From positions 1 to 64,000 of the forward strand of contig NZ_BCNS01000210.1 in the NCBI RefSeq assembly GCF_001528745.1: a DNA stretch of 64,000 nucleotides. Reading direction: 5' to 3'. Below the pieces are notes generated by a model. It searched no databases. It saw only the letters and a program-made list of their open reading frames with translations, and was not told the origin of the DNA. The DNA comes from Marinobacterium profundum (GTDB lineage Bacteria; Pseudomonadota; Gammaproteobacteria; Pseudomonadales; Balneatricaceae). Positions 32,615 to 41,680 of this stretch are shown here, piece by piece; the first letter of the stretch is position 1; every line of letters begins with the position of its first letter. The position numbers and the translations under genes are program-made.

Positions 32615-33549
32615 TTGATACGCACCGCGACTCGCATGACCGCGCTGCGCGCACGAGGGTTCTGCTGAACTTCCCCAGGGCTGGCCTTGATCGCCTTGCC
32701 CGCGGATTTGAGACGCTGTTGCAGCATGTCCTGGGTCACAGGAATGCCACGGGGCAGATGCTCGTCACCCTTCACATGTTTGCGAATGAAGCGTTTAACG
32801 ATGCGATCTTCCAGCGAATGAAAGCTGATCACCACCAGGCGACCTCCTATCGACAGCAAATCCAGTGCCTGGTCCAGGCAACGCTCAAGGTCTTCCAGTT
32901 CCCGGTTTATATGAATCCGGATAGCCTGAAAGGCTCGCGTCGCCGGATGTTTCCCCTTCTCCCAGGCAGGGTTCGCTTCCGCGATAATCTTGGCCAACTG
33001 CGCCGTGGTGGTGATCTGCACCTCTTGGCGCGCTGCTACAACGGCGCGCGCCATGCGTCGGGCAAAGCGCTCTTCACCGTAGGTAAAGATCACATCTGCC
33101 ATTTCCTTTTCACTGGCCGTCGCGATCCACTGCGCCGCGCTCAGACCGACATCCGGATTCATCCGCATATCCAGCGGACCTTCATTCAGAAAGCTGAAAC
33201 CGCGCGAGGCATCATCCAGCTGTGGCGAGCTCACGCCCAGATCCAGCAAGATGCCGCCGACCTTGCCGGCCAGCTGGCGCGCACGCACGTACTGATCCAT
33301 ATCCGCAAAGGAACCGCGCTCGATTTCAAAGCGGGACTCATCGCCAAAACGCTCAGCTGCGTAGGTGATCGCCTCGGGGTCTTTGTCGATCGCCAGCACG
33401 CGCCCCTTGGACTGCAACTGCTCCAGAATCAGCCCGCTGTGACCGCCTCGACCAAAGGTGCCGTCTATATAGAAGGCATCCGGGTCCTGCACTAGGGCTT
33501 CAACCGCCTCGCGCAGCAATACGGTGGTATGACTGAAATCCTGTATCAT
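32611..33549 (-). CDS. rsmH: 16S rRNA (cytosine1402-N4) methyltransferase
   Basis: A 312-residue SAM-dependent methyltransferase (MraW). The SAM motif [33 protein letters not shown], and the C-terminal [15 protein letters not shown] and [10 protein letters not shown] are diagnostic. It modifies C1402 in the decoding centre. It lies 36 bases after mraZ in the usual dcw order. Confidence 0.97.
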   Translation of the reverse strand: MIQDFSHTTVLLREAVEALVQDPDAFYIDGTFGRGGHSGLILEQLQSKGRVLAIDKDPEAITYAAERFGDESRFEIERGSFADMDQYVRARQLAGKVGGILLDLGVSSPQLDDASRGFSFLNEGPLDMRMNPDVGLSAAQWIATASEKEMADVIFTYGEERFARRMARAVVAARQEVQITTTAQLAKIIAEANPAWEKGKHPATRAFQAIRIHINRELEDLERCLDQALDLLSIGGRLVVISFHSLEDRIVKRFIRKHVKGDEHLPRGIPVTQDMLQQRLKSAGKAIKASPGEVQQNPRARSAVMRVAVRIK

Positions 33550-33585
33550 TCGCGCTCGACAACCTTTGTGCTGTAATCATTTGGC

Positions 33586-34041
33586 CTACAGTGACAGCGT
33601 CTGCAACTCATCTGGCAGCGCCATACCACCCTCTACATCTTTCAGATACTGCTCGCGGGTCTGATTCCAGAGATCCTCGCTCCAGATCTCAAACTTGCGA
33701 CCCTGCCCCAGCAATATCACCTTTTTGTCGAGCCCCGCGTATTCGCGCAACGGCGCTGTCAGCAGCAAACGGCCACTGCCATCCATCTCCAGATCCGTGG
33801 CATGACCAATCAAAAGTCGCTGAATACGCCGCGTGACCGGATTAAAACTCGACAAGGCCTCGATTTTTTGCTGAATCTGCTCCCATTCGGGCAGTGGGTA
33901 GAGCAACAGACAACGCTCTTCGGTATCAATAGTGGCCACCAGACAACCTTCGCACCCCGCCTGAATCTGCTGGCGGTAGCGTGCCGGAATAGCCATACGG
34001 CCCTTGGCATCGAGATTGATTGGATTTACGCCTCGAAACAT
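33586..34041 (-). CDS. mraZ: Transcriptional regulator MraZ
   Basis: A 151-residue AbrB-like protein with two SpoVT-AbrB repeats: FRGVNPINLDAKGRMAIPARYR near the N-terminus and ATDLEMDGSGRLLLTAPLREYA in the middle. MraZ oligomers bind direct repeats in front of their own gene and control the dcw operon. Such repeats are visible directly upstream here. The start ATG is fixed by the MFRGVN N-terminus. Confidence 0.97.
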   Translation of the reverse strand: MFRGVNPINLDAKGRMAIPARYRQQIQAGCEGCLVATIDTEERCLLLYPLPEWEQIQQKIEALSSFNPVTRRIQRLLIGHATDLEMDGSGRLLLTAPLREYAGLDKKVILLGQGRKFEIWSEDLWNQTREQYLKDVEGGMALPDELQTLSL

Positions 34042-34073
34042 GGAGCTTTCAGCCTCGGTTCAAACCATCTTTC

Positions 34074-34119
34074 ACCACAGAATTCCCACAACTCCCCACA
34101 TCTACCCACTTTACCCCAC
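34074..34119 (-). promoter_or_regulatory. MraZ operator (GTGGG boxes at 10-bp pitch)
   Basis: On the minus strand four GTGGG boxes occupy 34115-34119, 34105-34109, 34095-34099 and 34085-34089, each exactly ten bases apart, with a degenerate fifth GTGG at about 34075. MraZ of E. coli recognises TGGGN repeats at this spacing, one helical turn each. The array lies between the promoter and the mraZ start, suited to autorepression. Confidence 0.88.
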
Positions 34120-34130
34120 TTGCGCACACT

Positions 34131-34159
34131 ATAGTAGGAACTAACCACAGGCAATGCAA
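34131..34159 (-). promoter_or_regulatory. Sigma70-type promoter of the mraZ-dcw operon
   Basis: On the minus strand TTGCAT (34154-34159) and TACTAT (34131-34136) are separated by 17 bases. The predicted start, near 34125, is immediately upstream of the MraZ boxes, so bound MraZ would block initiation or clearance. Confidence 0.65.
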
Positions 34160-34333
34160 GGCAGCCGCAGTGGCACCTTCCATGAAGATAAGCGAACGCA
34201 TTAGCTAATTTGAGGCCACTGACTGAGCGTCGAGGGTGGCTGGGAAATAACTGATATAGGAATCAGCCAATTAGAACAAAAACGCGGAAAAATCGGACGC
34301 GCGGAATACAGCTACTGCATGAAAAAATTAGTT

Positions 34334-34700
<367 letters not shown>

Positions 34701-34769
34701 GGCGCAAGAATACCAGTATCCACACAAAGCGCAAGCCAGGATACCCGGCCTTTTTTTGCTTAACCCCAA

Positions 34770-35612
34770 TCAGGCGTCGCGTCGCGCCAGTGCCGCCTGG
34801 TAAAGGAAGTTCTTTTTCAGGCCCGTCAGCTTCGCCGCCAGCGCCGCAGCCTGCTTGATCGGCAGCTCTTCCAGCAACACATCAAGCACCCGCATGGCCT
34901 CGATGTTGACCTCATCTTCGGCCGCCGTGGGCGCGCCCTGAACCAGCACCACGAACTCGCCTCTTTGCTGATTGGCATCCTGACGCATCCAATCAAGCAG
35001 CTCGGATACAGGCGCACCCTTTATGGTTTCAAAGGTTTTGGTCAGCTCACGCGCAGCCACCACCATGCGCCCAGCCCCAAAGCAGGCCTGCATGTCTTCC
35101 AGGGACGCAAGAATACGGTGAGTCGACTCGTAGAAGATAAGTGTGCGCTCCTCCCGGGCCAGCGCATCCAGGCGCTGGCGCCGCGCCAGGCTCTTGGCCG
35201 GAAGAAAACCTTCGAACACAAAACGATCAGACGGCAAGCCTGCAGCACAGAGCGCCGTGACCAGCGCACTGCAGCCTGGCACTGGTACGACCCTGAACTG
35301 CGCCTCGCGCACCGCCCGCACCAGCACGAAACCGGGGTCAGAAATCAGCGGCGTACCGGCATCGGAAATCAGCGCAATACTTTCACCAGCAGCCAGTCGC
35401 TCAATAATTCGCTCAATTCGCTGACGTTCGTTGTGATCATGCACTGAAATCATGGGAGTTTTAATGTTAAAGTGCGCCATCAAACGTGCACTGTGACGGG
35501 TATCTTCCGCCGCGATCAGTGTCACTGTCTGCAGCACCTCAATTGCACGCGCAGTCATATCTGCGAGATTGCCTATAGGTGTTGCGACAACATACAAAAC
35601 CGCTTCCGACAT
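34770..35612 (-). CDS. rsmI: 16S rRNA (cytidine1402-2'-O) methyltransferase
   Basis: A 280-residue SAM-dependent enzyme of the tetrapyrrole methylase family. It starts [20 protein letters not shown] and carries [25 protein letters not shown] and [14 protein letters not shown]. It modifies the same residue as RsmH, also in this window. The start is only 35 bases from the divergent lpoA start, so its promoter must lie in or near the lpoA 5' end; a TATACT hexamer on the minus strand at about 35644 is a candidate -10. Confidence 0.95.
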   Translation of the reverse strand: MSEAVLYVVATPIGNLADMTARAIEVLQTVTLIAAEDTRHSARLMAHFNIKTPMISVHDHNERQRIERIIERLAAGESIALISDAGTPLISDPGFVLVRAVREAQFRVVPVPGCSALVTALCAAGLPSDRFVFEGFLPAKSLARRQRLDALAREERTLIFYESTHRILASLEDMQACFGAGRMVVAARELTKTFETIKGAPVSELLDWMRQDANQQRGEFVVLVQGAPTAAEDEVNIEAMRVLDVLLEELPIKQAAALAAKLTGLKKNFLYQAALARRDA

Positions 35613-35647
35613 ATTGAATCCATCCGTCTTTTGGGGTGACAGAGTAT

Positions 35648-37477
35648 ATGATGAATCCGCTGCGCCTGTCTCTGACCGCCAGCGTGCTGGCCCTATTGCT
35701 TGTTGGCTGCAGTACGCCGACATCAAGGACACCCGCACCCGCCGCCAACGCTATCGAACGCGAGCAAAACGCTATCGCAGCCCTGCTCGATGAAGCCAAC
35801 CGCGCCCAGCCTATCCGCTCGGCCGAATTACGTGCTCAAGCCGCCCGCAAACTGATCGATATAGACCAGCGCGATCAGGCCATTGCCATTCTGGAGCGCA
35901 TCGACACCGCACTGCTGCCGCCGATCCTGCGCTTTGATATTGCCAAGCTCAAGGCAGGCACCGCACTGGAACGACAAAACAGCAGCCAGGCCCTGCTCTA
36001 CCTGGCTGAAATGCCCAGCAGCGAACCCCTGCCCACCGCCCAGGCCATTGAACTGGGCGAGCTGAGAGCACAAGCCTACCAGCAGCAACAAGACAACCCG
36101 GGCGAACTGAAAGAACTGATCAAGGTGGCGCAACTGCGCCAGGACCCTGCCCTGCGCCAGCAACTGCACGAACGCATCTGGACGTTACTGGGCGAGTTAC
36201 CCAGCACCAGCCTTGAGCGCCTGGCCGCGAGCGGCGACGCCTCCTATTACGAGCAGGGCTGGTACGAACTGGCCATTAACCTGCGCACCAGCACCGATCT
36301 GGCCGGGCAGTACAATAGCCTGGCGACATGGCGCACCCTGTGGCAGTCCCACCCAGCACTGCAACTGCCACCCCAAGCCGTAGCCGTGCTGTTCGACTCC
36401 AGCATTACCCCGACCCGACGCATAGGACTGCTGCTACCCCAGAGCGGCTCACTCTCCAAGGCAGCCAGCGCCATCAGCGACGGCTTCATGGCCGCCTATT
36501 ATCAGGCTCAGCGCGAAGGCCAGCCGGTGCCGGAAATACAACTGCTGGATTCAACTCTGGTCAATACGCCCGAGCAACTGCTGAATCTGGCCCGCACCAT
36601 GCAATTGGATCTGGTGGTCGGCCCGCTCGACAAGAACTATGTGAGCCAGATCGCCCTCGCCACCGAACTGCCCATACCTGTGCTGGCACTGAACAATACC
36701 GACATAGCAGCGCCGACAAACCTTTATCAGCTGGGACTTGCCGCCGAGGATGAAGCACAGGCAGCCGCCCAGCGCGCCTGGCAGGACGGCCGCCGCCAGA
36801 TGCTGGTAATGATTCCTGAAACTGACTGGGGCTCCCGTGTAGGCCAGGCCTTTATCCGCGAATTCGAGAGCCTCGGTGGCCAGGTCGTCGACGCCGTGAC
36901 CTTCGCCGAGCAGGCCAGCCTGGCCGGCCAGGTCAGAGCTCTGCTGAAAACAGATATCAGCGAGGCCCGCGCCAAACGCATACGCTCAGTCACCGGCAAT
37001 CGCATCGAGTCCGAACCTCAGCCGCGCAACGATGCTGACGCCCTCTTCCTCAGCGCCCTGCCAATCGATGCCCGCCAGATCAAACCCTTGCTGGCCTTCA
37101 ATTACGCCGCCAACCTGCCGGTCTATGCCACGTCGCACCTGTATAACGGCAGCCCCAACAGCATCAGCGATATTGACCTTAACGGCATCCTCTTTTGCGA
37201 CCTGCCCTGGGTGATAGGCCCACCCAGCACACTGAAACTGGCAATGAGCCAGCAGCGCGATGATACCGACACACGCTTTGGTCGCCTCTACGCATTGGGC
37301 GCCGACGCCTTCACGCTGCACCCTTACCTGGAGCAACTGCGGGCAAGCCCACAGGCACGCATCAGCGGCGAAACCGGAGAGCTACACCTGGTCTCAGGTT
37401 CACGCATCGCCAGGGATCTGCCATGGGCCCGGTTCGACAATGGCGTCCCCAAGCTGCTGACACCCGTGAGCAACTGA
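35648..37477 (+). CDS. lpoA: Penicillin-binding protein activator LpoA (YraM-like)
   Basis: A 609-residue outer-membrane lipoprotein. The signal peptide ends in the lipobox LLVGC (Cys at about residue 21). An N-terminal TPR-like helical domain (about 35-260) is followed by a periplasmic-binding-protein-like LppC domain starting [17 protein letters not shown]. In E. coli LpoA activates PBP1A from the outer membrane. ATG 35648 has a GGGGTGA site; an upstream GTG is less likely. It begins an lpoA-yraN-diaA-dolP run. Confidence 0.92.
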   Translation: MMNPLRLSLTASVLALLLVGCSTPTSRTPAPAANAIEREQNAIAALLDEANRAQPIRSAELRAQAARKLIDIDQRDQAIAILERIDTALLPPILRFDIAKLKAGTALERQNSSQALLYLAEMPSSEPLPTAQAIELGELRAQAYQQQQDNPGELKELIKVAQLRQDPALRQQLHERIWTLLGELPSTSLERLAASGDASYYEQGWYELAINLRTSTDLAGQYNSLATWRTLWQSHPALQLPPQAVAVLFDSSITPTRRIGLLLPQSGSLSKAASAISDGFMAAYYQAQREGQPVPEIQLLDSTLVNTPEQLLNLARTMQLDLVVGPLDKNYVSQIALATELPIPVLALNNTDIAAPTNLYQLGLAAEDEAQAAAQRAWQDGRRQMLVMIPETDWGSRVGQAFIREFESLGGQVVDAVTFAEQASLAGQVRALLKTDISEARAKRIRSVTGNRIESEPQPRNDADALFLSALPIDARQIKPLLAFNYAANLPVYATSHLYNGSPNSISDIDLNGILFCDLPWVIGPPSTLKLAMSQQRDDTDTRFGRLYALGADAFTLHPYLEQLRASPQARISGETGELHLVSGSRIARDLPWARFDNGVPKLLTPVSN

Positions 37478-37836
37478 TGGACAGGCGCGCCAGCGGACAG
37501 CTTGCCGAAGACCAGGCCCTGCACTGGCTGGAACAGCAGGGCCTGGCGCTGCTGACGCGCAACTACCACTGCCGCCTGGGAGAAATCGACCTTATTATGC
37601 TGCACGCCGACTGCCTGGTCTTCGTTGAAGTGCGCAAGCGCGGTCGCAGCAGCCTGAGCAGCGCAGCAGCCTCGGTCGATGCCCGCAAACAGCATAAAAT
37701 TATCCTTACCGCTAACCATTACCTGAGCCAATACCCCCAGCGGGCCACCCAGCCCTGCCGCTTTGATGTGATTGCACTCGAATCAGATTCACCGACGGCC
37801 ACCCCGCTATGGTATAAAGACGCCTTCAGGCCCTGA
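37477..37836 (+). CDS. yraN: YraN/UPF0102 family nuclease-fold protein
   Basis: A 119-residue member of the restriction-endonuclease-like UPF0102 family. The fold motifs are seen in GQLAEDQALHWLEQQGL, NYHCRLGEIDLIM and LVFVEVRKRG (the E..D..ExK-like pattern, with Arg in place of the Lys). Activity in the family is not well defined. Its ATG overlaps the lpoA stop as TGATG, so translation is coupled. Confidence 0.92.
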   Translation: MDRRASGQLAEDQALHWLEQQGLALLTRNYHCRLGEIDLIMLHADCLVFVEVRKRGRSSLSSAAASVDARKQHKIILTANHYLSQYPQRATQPCRFDVIALESDSPTATPLWYKDAFRP

Positions 37837-37854
37837 GATCGGAAACACCGCTGA

Positions 37855-38442
37855 ATGGAACTCGAAGACCGCATTGTCAGCCAGTTTCACAGTTCGATGG
37901 ATATCAATGCCCATACCATCGAACACTACACACCCATGATCGCCAGCGCTGGCGAGCAACTGCTGCATTGCCTGGTAAATGAAAACAAAATCCTGTGCGT
38001 CGGCAACGGCGGCTCAGCCGCGCTGGTGCAGCACTTTTGCGCCTTGCTGCTGAACCGTTACCGCCATGAGCGCCCGGGACTGCCTGCGCTTGCTCTGTCG
38101 GCCGACAGCGCCACCCTGACCGCCATCAGTGAAGACAGCGGCTTTAGCGACATTTACTCCAAGCAGATTCGCGCCCTGGGCCAACCTGGCGACATCCTGC
38201 TGGTGGTCTCGACCCACGGCCGAGCCAGCAACCTGGTCCAGGCCATTCAGGCCGCCCACGACCGGGATATGAGCGTTATCGCACTGACCGGCTACGATGG
38301 CGGCAATACCACGGCACTTTTACGCCCGGATGAAATCGAAATCTGCGTTCCAGCCGATGACGATGTACTGATACATGACGCCCATCTACTGGTGCTGCAC
38401 TGCCTGTGCGATCTGATCGACTACCAACTGTTTGGAGCCTGA
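37855..38442 (+). CDS. diaA: SIS-domain protein DiaA (GmhA-like)
   Basis: A 195-residue SIS-domain protein with NKILCVGNGGSAALVQHF, LSADSATLTAISEDSGF and ILLVVSTHGRASNLVQAI. It resembles phosphoheptose isomerase GmhA, but the genomic position after yraN and before dolP is that of diaA, whose product binds DnaA and promotes ordered replication initiation. Isomerase activity is not expected, though sequence alone cannot exclude it. Confidence 0.85.
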   Translation: MELEDRIVSQFHSSMDINAHTIEHYTPMIASAGEQLLHCLVNENKILCVGNGGSAALVQHFCALLLNRYRHERPGLPALALSADSATLTAISEDSGFSDIYSKQIRALGQPGDILLVVSTHGRASNLVQAIQAAHDRDMSVIALTGYDGGNTTALLRPDEIEICVPADDDVLIHDAHLLVLHCLCDLIDYQLFGA

Positions 38443-38447
38443 AACCG

Positions 38448-39017
38448 ATGAAAACACTGTTAATTGCCACCAGCCTCGCCAGCATTGTCGCCCTGTCTGG
38501 TTGCTCCTCCCTGATTAGCGCCACAAGGGAAGAGCCTATCAAGGAAGACAAGGGGCACCGCACTCTGGGTAATTACCTGGAAGACGAAGTCATCGAAACC
38601 AAGACTCTGGTCAATATCAACAAGGGTTCGGTCGGCCTGCGCAACGCCCACGTCGGCGCCACCAGCTATAACGGCCTGGTACTGCTCACCGGCCAGGTTC
38701 CCAGCGCCGCCACCCGCGATGAAGCCGAACGCATTGCCAGCCAGATTCGCGAAGTGCGCAAAGTACACAACGAACTGGAGATTGCCGGCCCAACGTCCGG
38801 CATAGTGCGCAGCAATGACGCCTACCTGACCAGCCGCGTCAAACTGCAGCTACTGGCAGAACGCAACATCAACGGCCGCCGCATCAAAGTCGTTACAGAA
38901 AACAGCACGGTATTTCTGATGGGCCTGGTAAGCCAGAAGGAAGCCGACATAGCAGTGCGCCTGGTGCGAACCATTACCGGCGTGCAGAAAATCGTCAAGG
39001 CGTTTGAATACATCTAA
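38448..39017 (+). CDS. dolP: BON-domain outer-membrane lipoprotein DolP (YraP)
   Basis: A 189-residue lipoprotein with lipobox ALSGC and two BON domains: ETKTLVNINKGSVGLRNAHV to about residue 110, and LTSRVKLQLLAERNINGRRIKV to the end. DolP supports outer-membrane integrity and BAM function and responds to sigmaE in E. coli. It starts five bases after diaA and ends the run. The upstream in-frame extension overlaps diaA and is not used. Confidence 0.93.
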   Translation: MKTLLIATSLASIVALSGCSSLISATREEPIKEDKGHRTLGNYLEDEVIETKTLVNINKGSVGLRNAHVGATSYNGLVLLTGQVPSAATRDEAERIASQIREVRKVHNELEIAGPTSGIVRSNDAYLTSRVKLQLLAERNINGRRIKVVTENSTVFLMGLVSQKEADIAVRLVRTITGVQKIVKAFEYI

Positions 39018-39534
39018 GACAACTGGACAGGCCGCGCCACGCGCTGCCTGTCCGAAACACCAGAGCGGCTCTTGTTCCCCTGATGAGCAGAATATTGCTC
39101 CTGCATTTCCTGGCTACCGCCCATCCATGGCCATATACCGGCGAGCACTGGCATCCCCATGCCACCCATTCGACCGACGATGGGTTACGGCGCGCACTGG
39201 GCTTTGAGCAATGACAAGCCTTGTACAATGCGCACTTCACCCATCCTACCCGCTGGCGGCCCGGTACGGTGGCAATCCAGCATCAGCGATATCAGAGCGG
39301 TTTTTGCTCCCCCTTATGAAGCCGGCGAGCACTGAGGTCATTGTGCGATCAGGCCTGACAAGGTTGATACAGGGACTCTATCAACGCCGATTAGCACTAG
39401 CGGCGCCCGCAGAATAATCTCAGAGCGCAGCAAAAAGACTTCATCGGGGCTGTGTTTTTCTTTGCATACTTTCTTTGCACGAGCAAAGAAAGTATGTCGC
39501 CCACAGGCGAAATACAGACTCCCTTCTGCAGCAA
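39018..39534. other. Intergenic region with palindromic elements after dolP
   Basis: About 517 bases between convergent dolP and sspB with no supported gene. It contains an 8-bp GGACAGGC/GCCTGTCC hairpin at 39025-39053 without a T run, a spaced GATGGGT (39179-39185) and ACCCATC (39239-39245) pair, two copies of CCGGCGAGCACTG (39138 and 39322), and a perfect 14-bp palindrome at 39465-39496. The mixture looks like layered dispersed repeat remnants. Confidence 0.5.
39465..39496. terminator. Perfect 14-bp palindrome, probable bidirectional terminator
   Basis: CATACTTTCTTTGC (39465-39478) and its exact complement (39483-39496) enclose four bases. A GTTTTTC stretch lies just left of it. It sits about 40 bases past the sspB stop on the minus strand. 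Long stems of this type are frequent as dispersed terminator-like repeats in related genomes. Confidence 0.55.
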
Positions 39535-39999
39535 CTATTTCACGACCTTGAGACTCGGACGCCCGGGCTTTGGCCTCTTGGGCACGCCCGCCAACACAGG
39601 CCCTTTGGCCTTGCCAGCATCTTTATCCGCCTCCCCATCCGCCGACTCTTCGCCATCCACTGGCTGCAGGCGTTCGTAATAGTCAGCACCAGGCTCCATG
39701 CCAAACCCCATACCCATGGCGTTCTCCTTGGCGAAGATAGCCATAAGCGCCGCGTAAGGCACCCGCACCTGCATAGGCACGCCACTAAAACGGGCGTTAA
39801 ACGAAATCTCGTTCTCCCCCATAAAAAAATCACGCACAGCTGAGGGCAATACATTCAGCACAATCTGCCCATCCTGCACAAACTGGCGCGGCACCACTAC
39901 ATGGGGCGCCTCTGCATCCACCACCAGGTGGGGTGTGCAGTCATTGTCGAGAATCCATTCATACAGACCTCGAGCAATATAGGGACGACTAGGGTTCAT
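39535..39999 (-). CDS. sspB: ClpXP specificity-enhancing factor SspB
   Basis: A 154-residue adaptor that delivers ssrA-tagged proteins to ClpXP. The N-terminal domain (PSRPYIARGLYEWILDN, VVVPRQFVQDGQIVLNV) binds the tag. A linker of about 40 acidic and Ala/Gly-rich residues leads to the C-terminal ClpX-binding tail RPSLKVVK, very close to that of E. coli SspB (RPALRVVK). It follows sspA on the same strand. Confidence 0.95.
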   Translation of the reverse strand: MNPSRPYIARGLYEWILDNDCTPHLVVDAEAPHVVVPRQFVQDGQIVLNVLPSAVRDFFMGENEISFNARFSGVPMQVRVPYAALMAIFAKENAMGMGFGMEPGADYYERLQPVDGEESADGEADKDAGKAKGPVLAGVPKRPKPGRPSLKVVK

Positions 40000-40194
40000 A
40001 ACTTCACCTCCACAGTTCAGCCGCCTATCCCTGTTGCGACACCCTGCATTCTGTAATTCAACATAACGGACCTTGCCGCCTTTCCATCAGCTACATTGCG
40101 ACCTTATCGGCAGCCACAACCCACGGAGCATCACCCATAAAAAAGGGACAGAGTCGCCTCCATCCCTTGATTCAGCGCTGCAACCCAAAGGCTG

Positions 40195-40827
40195 CTAGTC
40201 GCGCATCTCACGCTCAGCTTCCGACAGACTTTCCTGGAAAGCTTCACGCTCAAAAATACGCTTCATGTAACGTACCAACATCTTGCACTGCGCTTCCGGC
40301 AGTTCGATACCCATGGCGGGCAAACGCCACAAGAGCGGTGCCAGACAGCAGTCTACCAGGGAGAATTCCTCATGCATGAAGAAGTCCTTTTCTCCGAAAA
40401 TCGGAGAAATGGCGACCAGACCGTCACGCAATTCCTTGCGGCAACGCTCAATTTCGGACGCATCAGCCTTGCCTGCCAGAATAGTATCTGCCAAACCACA
40501 CCAGTCGTGCTGGATGCGGTACATGTACAAACGACTTTCGGCACGAGCCACCGGATAAACCGGCAACAGCGGCGGATGTGGAAAACGCTCATCGAGATAT
40601 TCCATCATCACATTCGGCTCATACAACACCAGCTCACGATCCAGTAGGGTCGGCAGGCTGTTGTAAGGGTTCAGTGACGACAAATCCTCGGGCAAGTCAT
40701 TTTCGGCGCAGTCGACGATATCGACTGCAACCCCTTTTTCCGCCAGCACGATACGCACGCGGTGGCTGTAATGGTCTGCACCATTGGAAAAGAAGGTCAT
40801 GGAAGAACGCTTAGCCACTACGCCCAT
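40195..40827 (-). CDS. sspA: Stringent starvation protein A
   Basis: A 210-residue glutathione-S-transferase-fold protein that binds RNA polymerase and alters promoter choice in starvation. The family core MTFFSNGADHYSHRVRIVLAEKGV and PTLLDRELVLYEPNVMMEYLDERFPHPPLLP is intact. ATG 40827 (MGVVAKRS) has GGGGA seven bases upstream; ATG 40851 is an alternative adding eight residues but would sit in the petC terminator. Confidence 0.95.
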   Translation of the reverse strand: MGVVAKRSSMTFFSNGADHYSHRVRIVLAEKGVAVDIVDCAENDLPEDLSSLNPYNSLPTLLDRELVLYEPNVMMEYLDERFPHPPLLPVYPVARAESRLYMYRIQHDWCGLADTILAGKADASEIERCRKELRDGLVAISPIFGEKDFFMHEEFSLVDCCLAPLLWRLPAMGIELPEAQCKMLVRYMKRIFEREAFQESLSEAEREMRD

Positions 40828-40851
40828 CGGATAATCCCCGTCAGTATTCAT

Positions 40852-40889
40852 TTAAAAAAATAAATGCGGCCCGATCCTTCAGGCCGCAT
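40852..40889 (-). terminator. Rho-independent terminator after petABC
   Basis: An 8-bp perfect stem, ATGCGGCC (40864-40871) with GGCCGCAT (40882-40889), is followed on the minus strand by TTATTTTTTT. It ends the pet operon just before sspA. Confidence 0.88.
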
Positions 40890-40915
40890 ACGATCAATAC
40901 TCGAACACAAGGACC

Positions 40916-41680
40916 TTAGTGTACGTCTTTCCAGTACTCTTTCTTCAGCGCAAATGCGAACAGGAAGAAAATAAACAGGAAGATAAGCACCTTGGTGCCG
41001 ATACGCTCGGATTCAAGACGGTACGGCTCACCCATATAGGTCAGGAAGTTGGTCAGGTCGTAAACCGTCTTGTCGAACTCTTCGACTGTCTGGCTACCAC
41101 TGTCCGCAACCGTCAGACACTTGGACATGCGAGTGTTGGTCAGAGGATCGATCTCGCCGGACGCTGCGTGAGCAAACTCTTCCGCCGTGCAGTGATTGAC
41201 CTGCAGACCCTGCAGATCCTGCAGCACGTTGGGCATGCCCACGTCCTTGAAGACCACGTTGTTCACACCCCAGGGGCGCGTCTCATCCTGGTAGAAGCTG
41301 CGCAGGTAAGTGTAGATCCAGTCCGGACCACGCAGGCGCGCTTCCAGAGACAGATCTGGCGGCGGGCTGCCAAACCAGTTCGCCGCATCACCCTTGTCCA
41401 TGGCGATTCTCATCTGCTCGCCAACTTTCTGATCTCCCAGCAGCAGGTATTGCTCTGCCAGCTCGGTTGGGATCTCAAGATCAATGGCGGCACGCTCGTA
41501 ACGCTGGTAGTCCGCCGAGTGGCAGCCCAGGCAACGGTTTACGAAAGTGCCCATACCGCGCTGCAAAGAGGCCTTGTTCTCGAGGTCCACGTCGATAGAG
41601 TCGAGCTGAACACCCCCGACCGAGGCCTGTACCGATACCGGCAGCAGCACCATCACCAATGCAATCAGATACTTTTTCAT
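40916..41680 (-). CDS. petC: Cytochrome c1 of the bc1 complex
   Basis: A 254-residue periplasmic c-type cytochrome anchored by a C-terminal helix (VLIFLFIFFLFAFALKKEYW). A signal peptide (about 1-19) precedes the haem site CLGCH at residues 50-54. The axial Met is probably in the KDVGMPNVLQDLQG region. It passes electrons from the Rieske protein to cytochrome c. Its start overlaps the petB stop by one base (TAATG). Confidence 0.96.
   Translation of the reverse strand: MKKYLIALVMVLLPVSVQASVGGVQLDSIDVDLENKASLQRGMGTFVNRCLGCHSADYQRYERAAIDLEIPTELAEQYLLLGDQKVGEQMRIAMDKGDAANWFGSPPPDLSLEARLRGPDWIYTYLRSFYQDETRPWGVNNVVFKDVGMPNVLQDLQGLQVNHCTAEEFAHAASGEIDPLTNTRMSKCLTVADSGSQTVEEFDKTVYDLTNFLTYMGEPYRLESERIGTKVLIFLFIFFLFAFALKKEYWKDVH

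Noticed and set aside
37855-38442. Annotation as phosphoheptose isomerase GmhA
   Set aside because: The SIS domain fits both, but the position in the lpoA-yraN-dolP run is that of diaA and no heptose genes are near.
38995-39240. An 81-codon minus-strand frame after dolP
   Set aside because: It overlaps the dolP end and palindromic repeat sequence, has no ribosome-binding site and no recognisable features.
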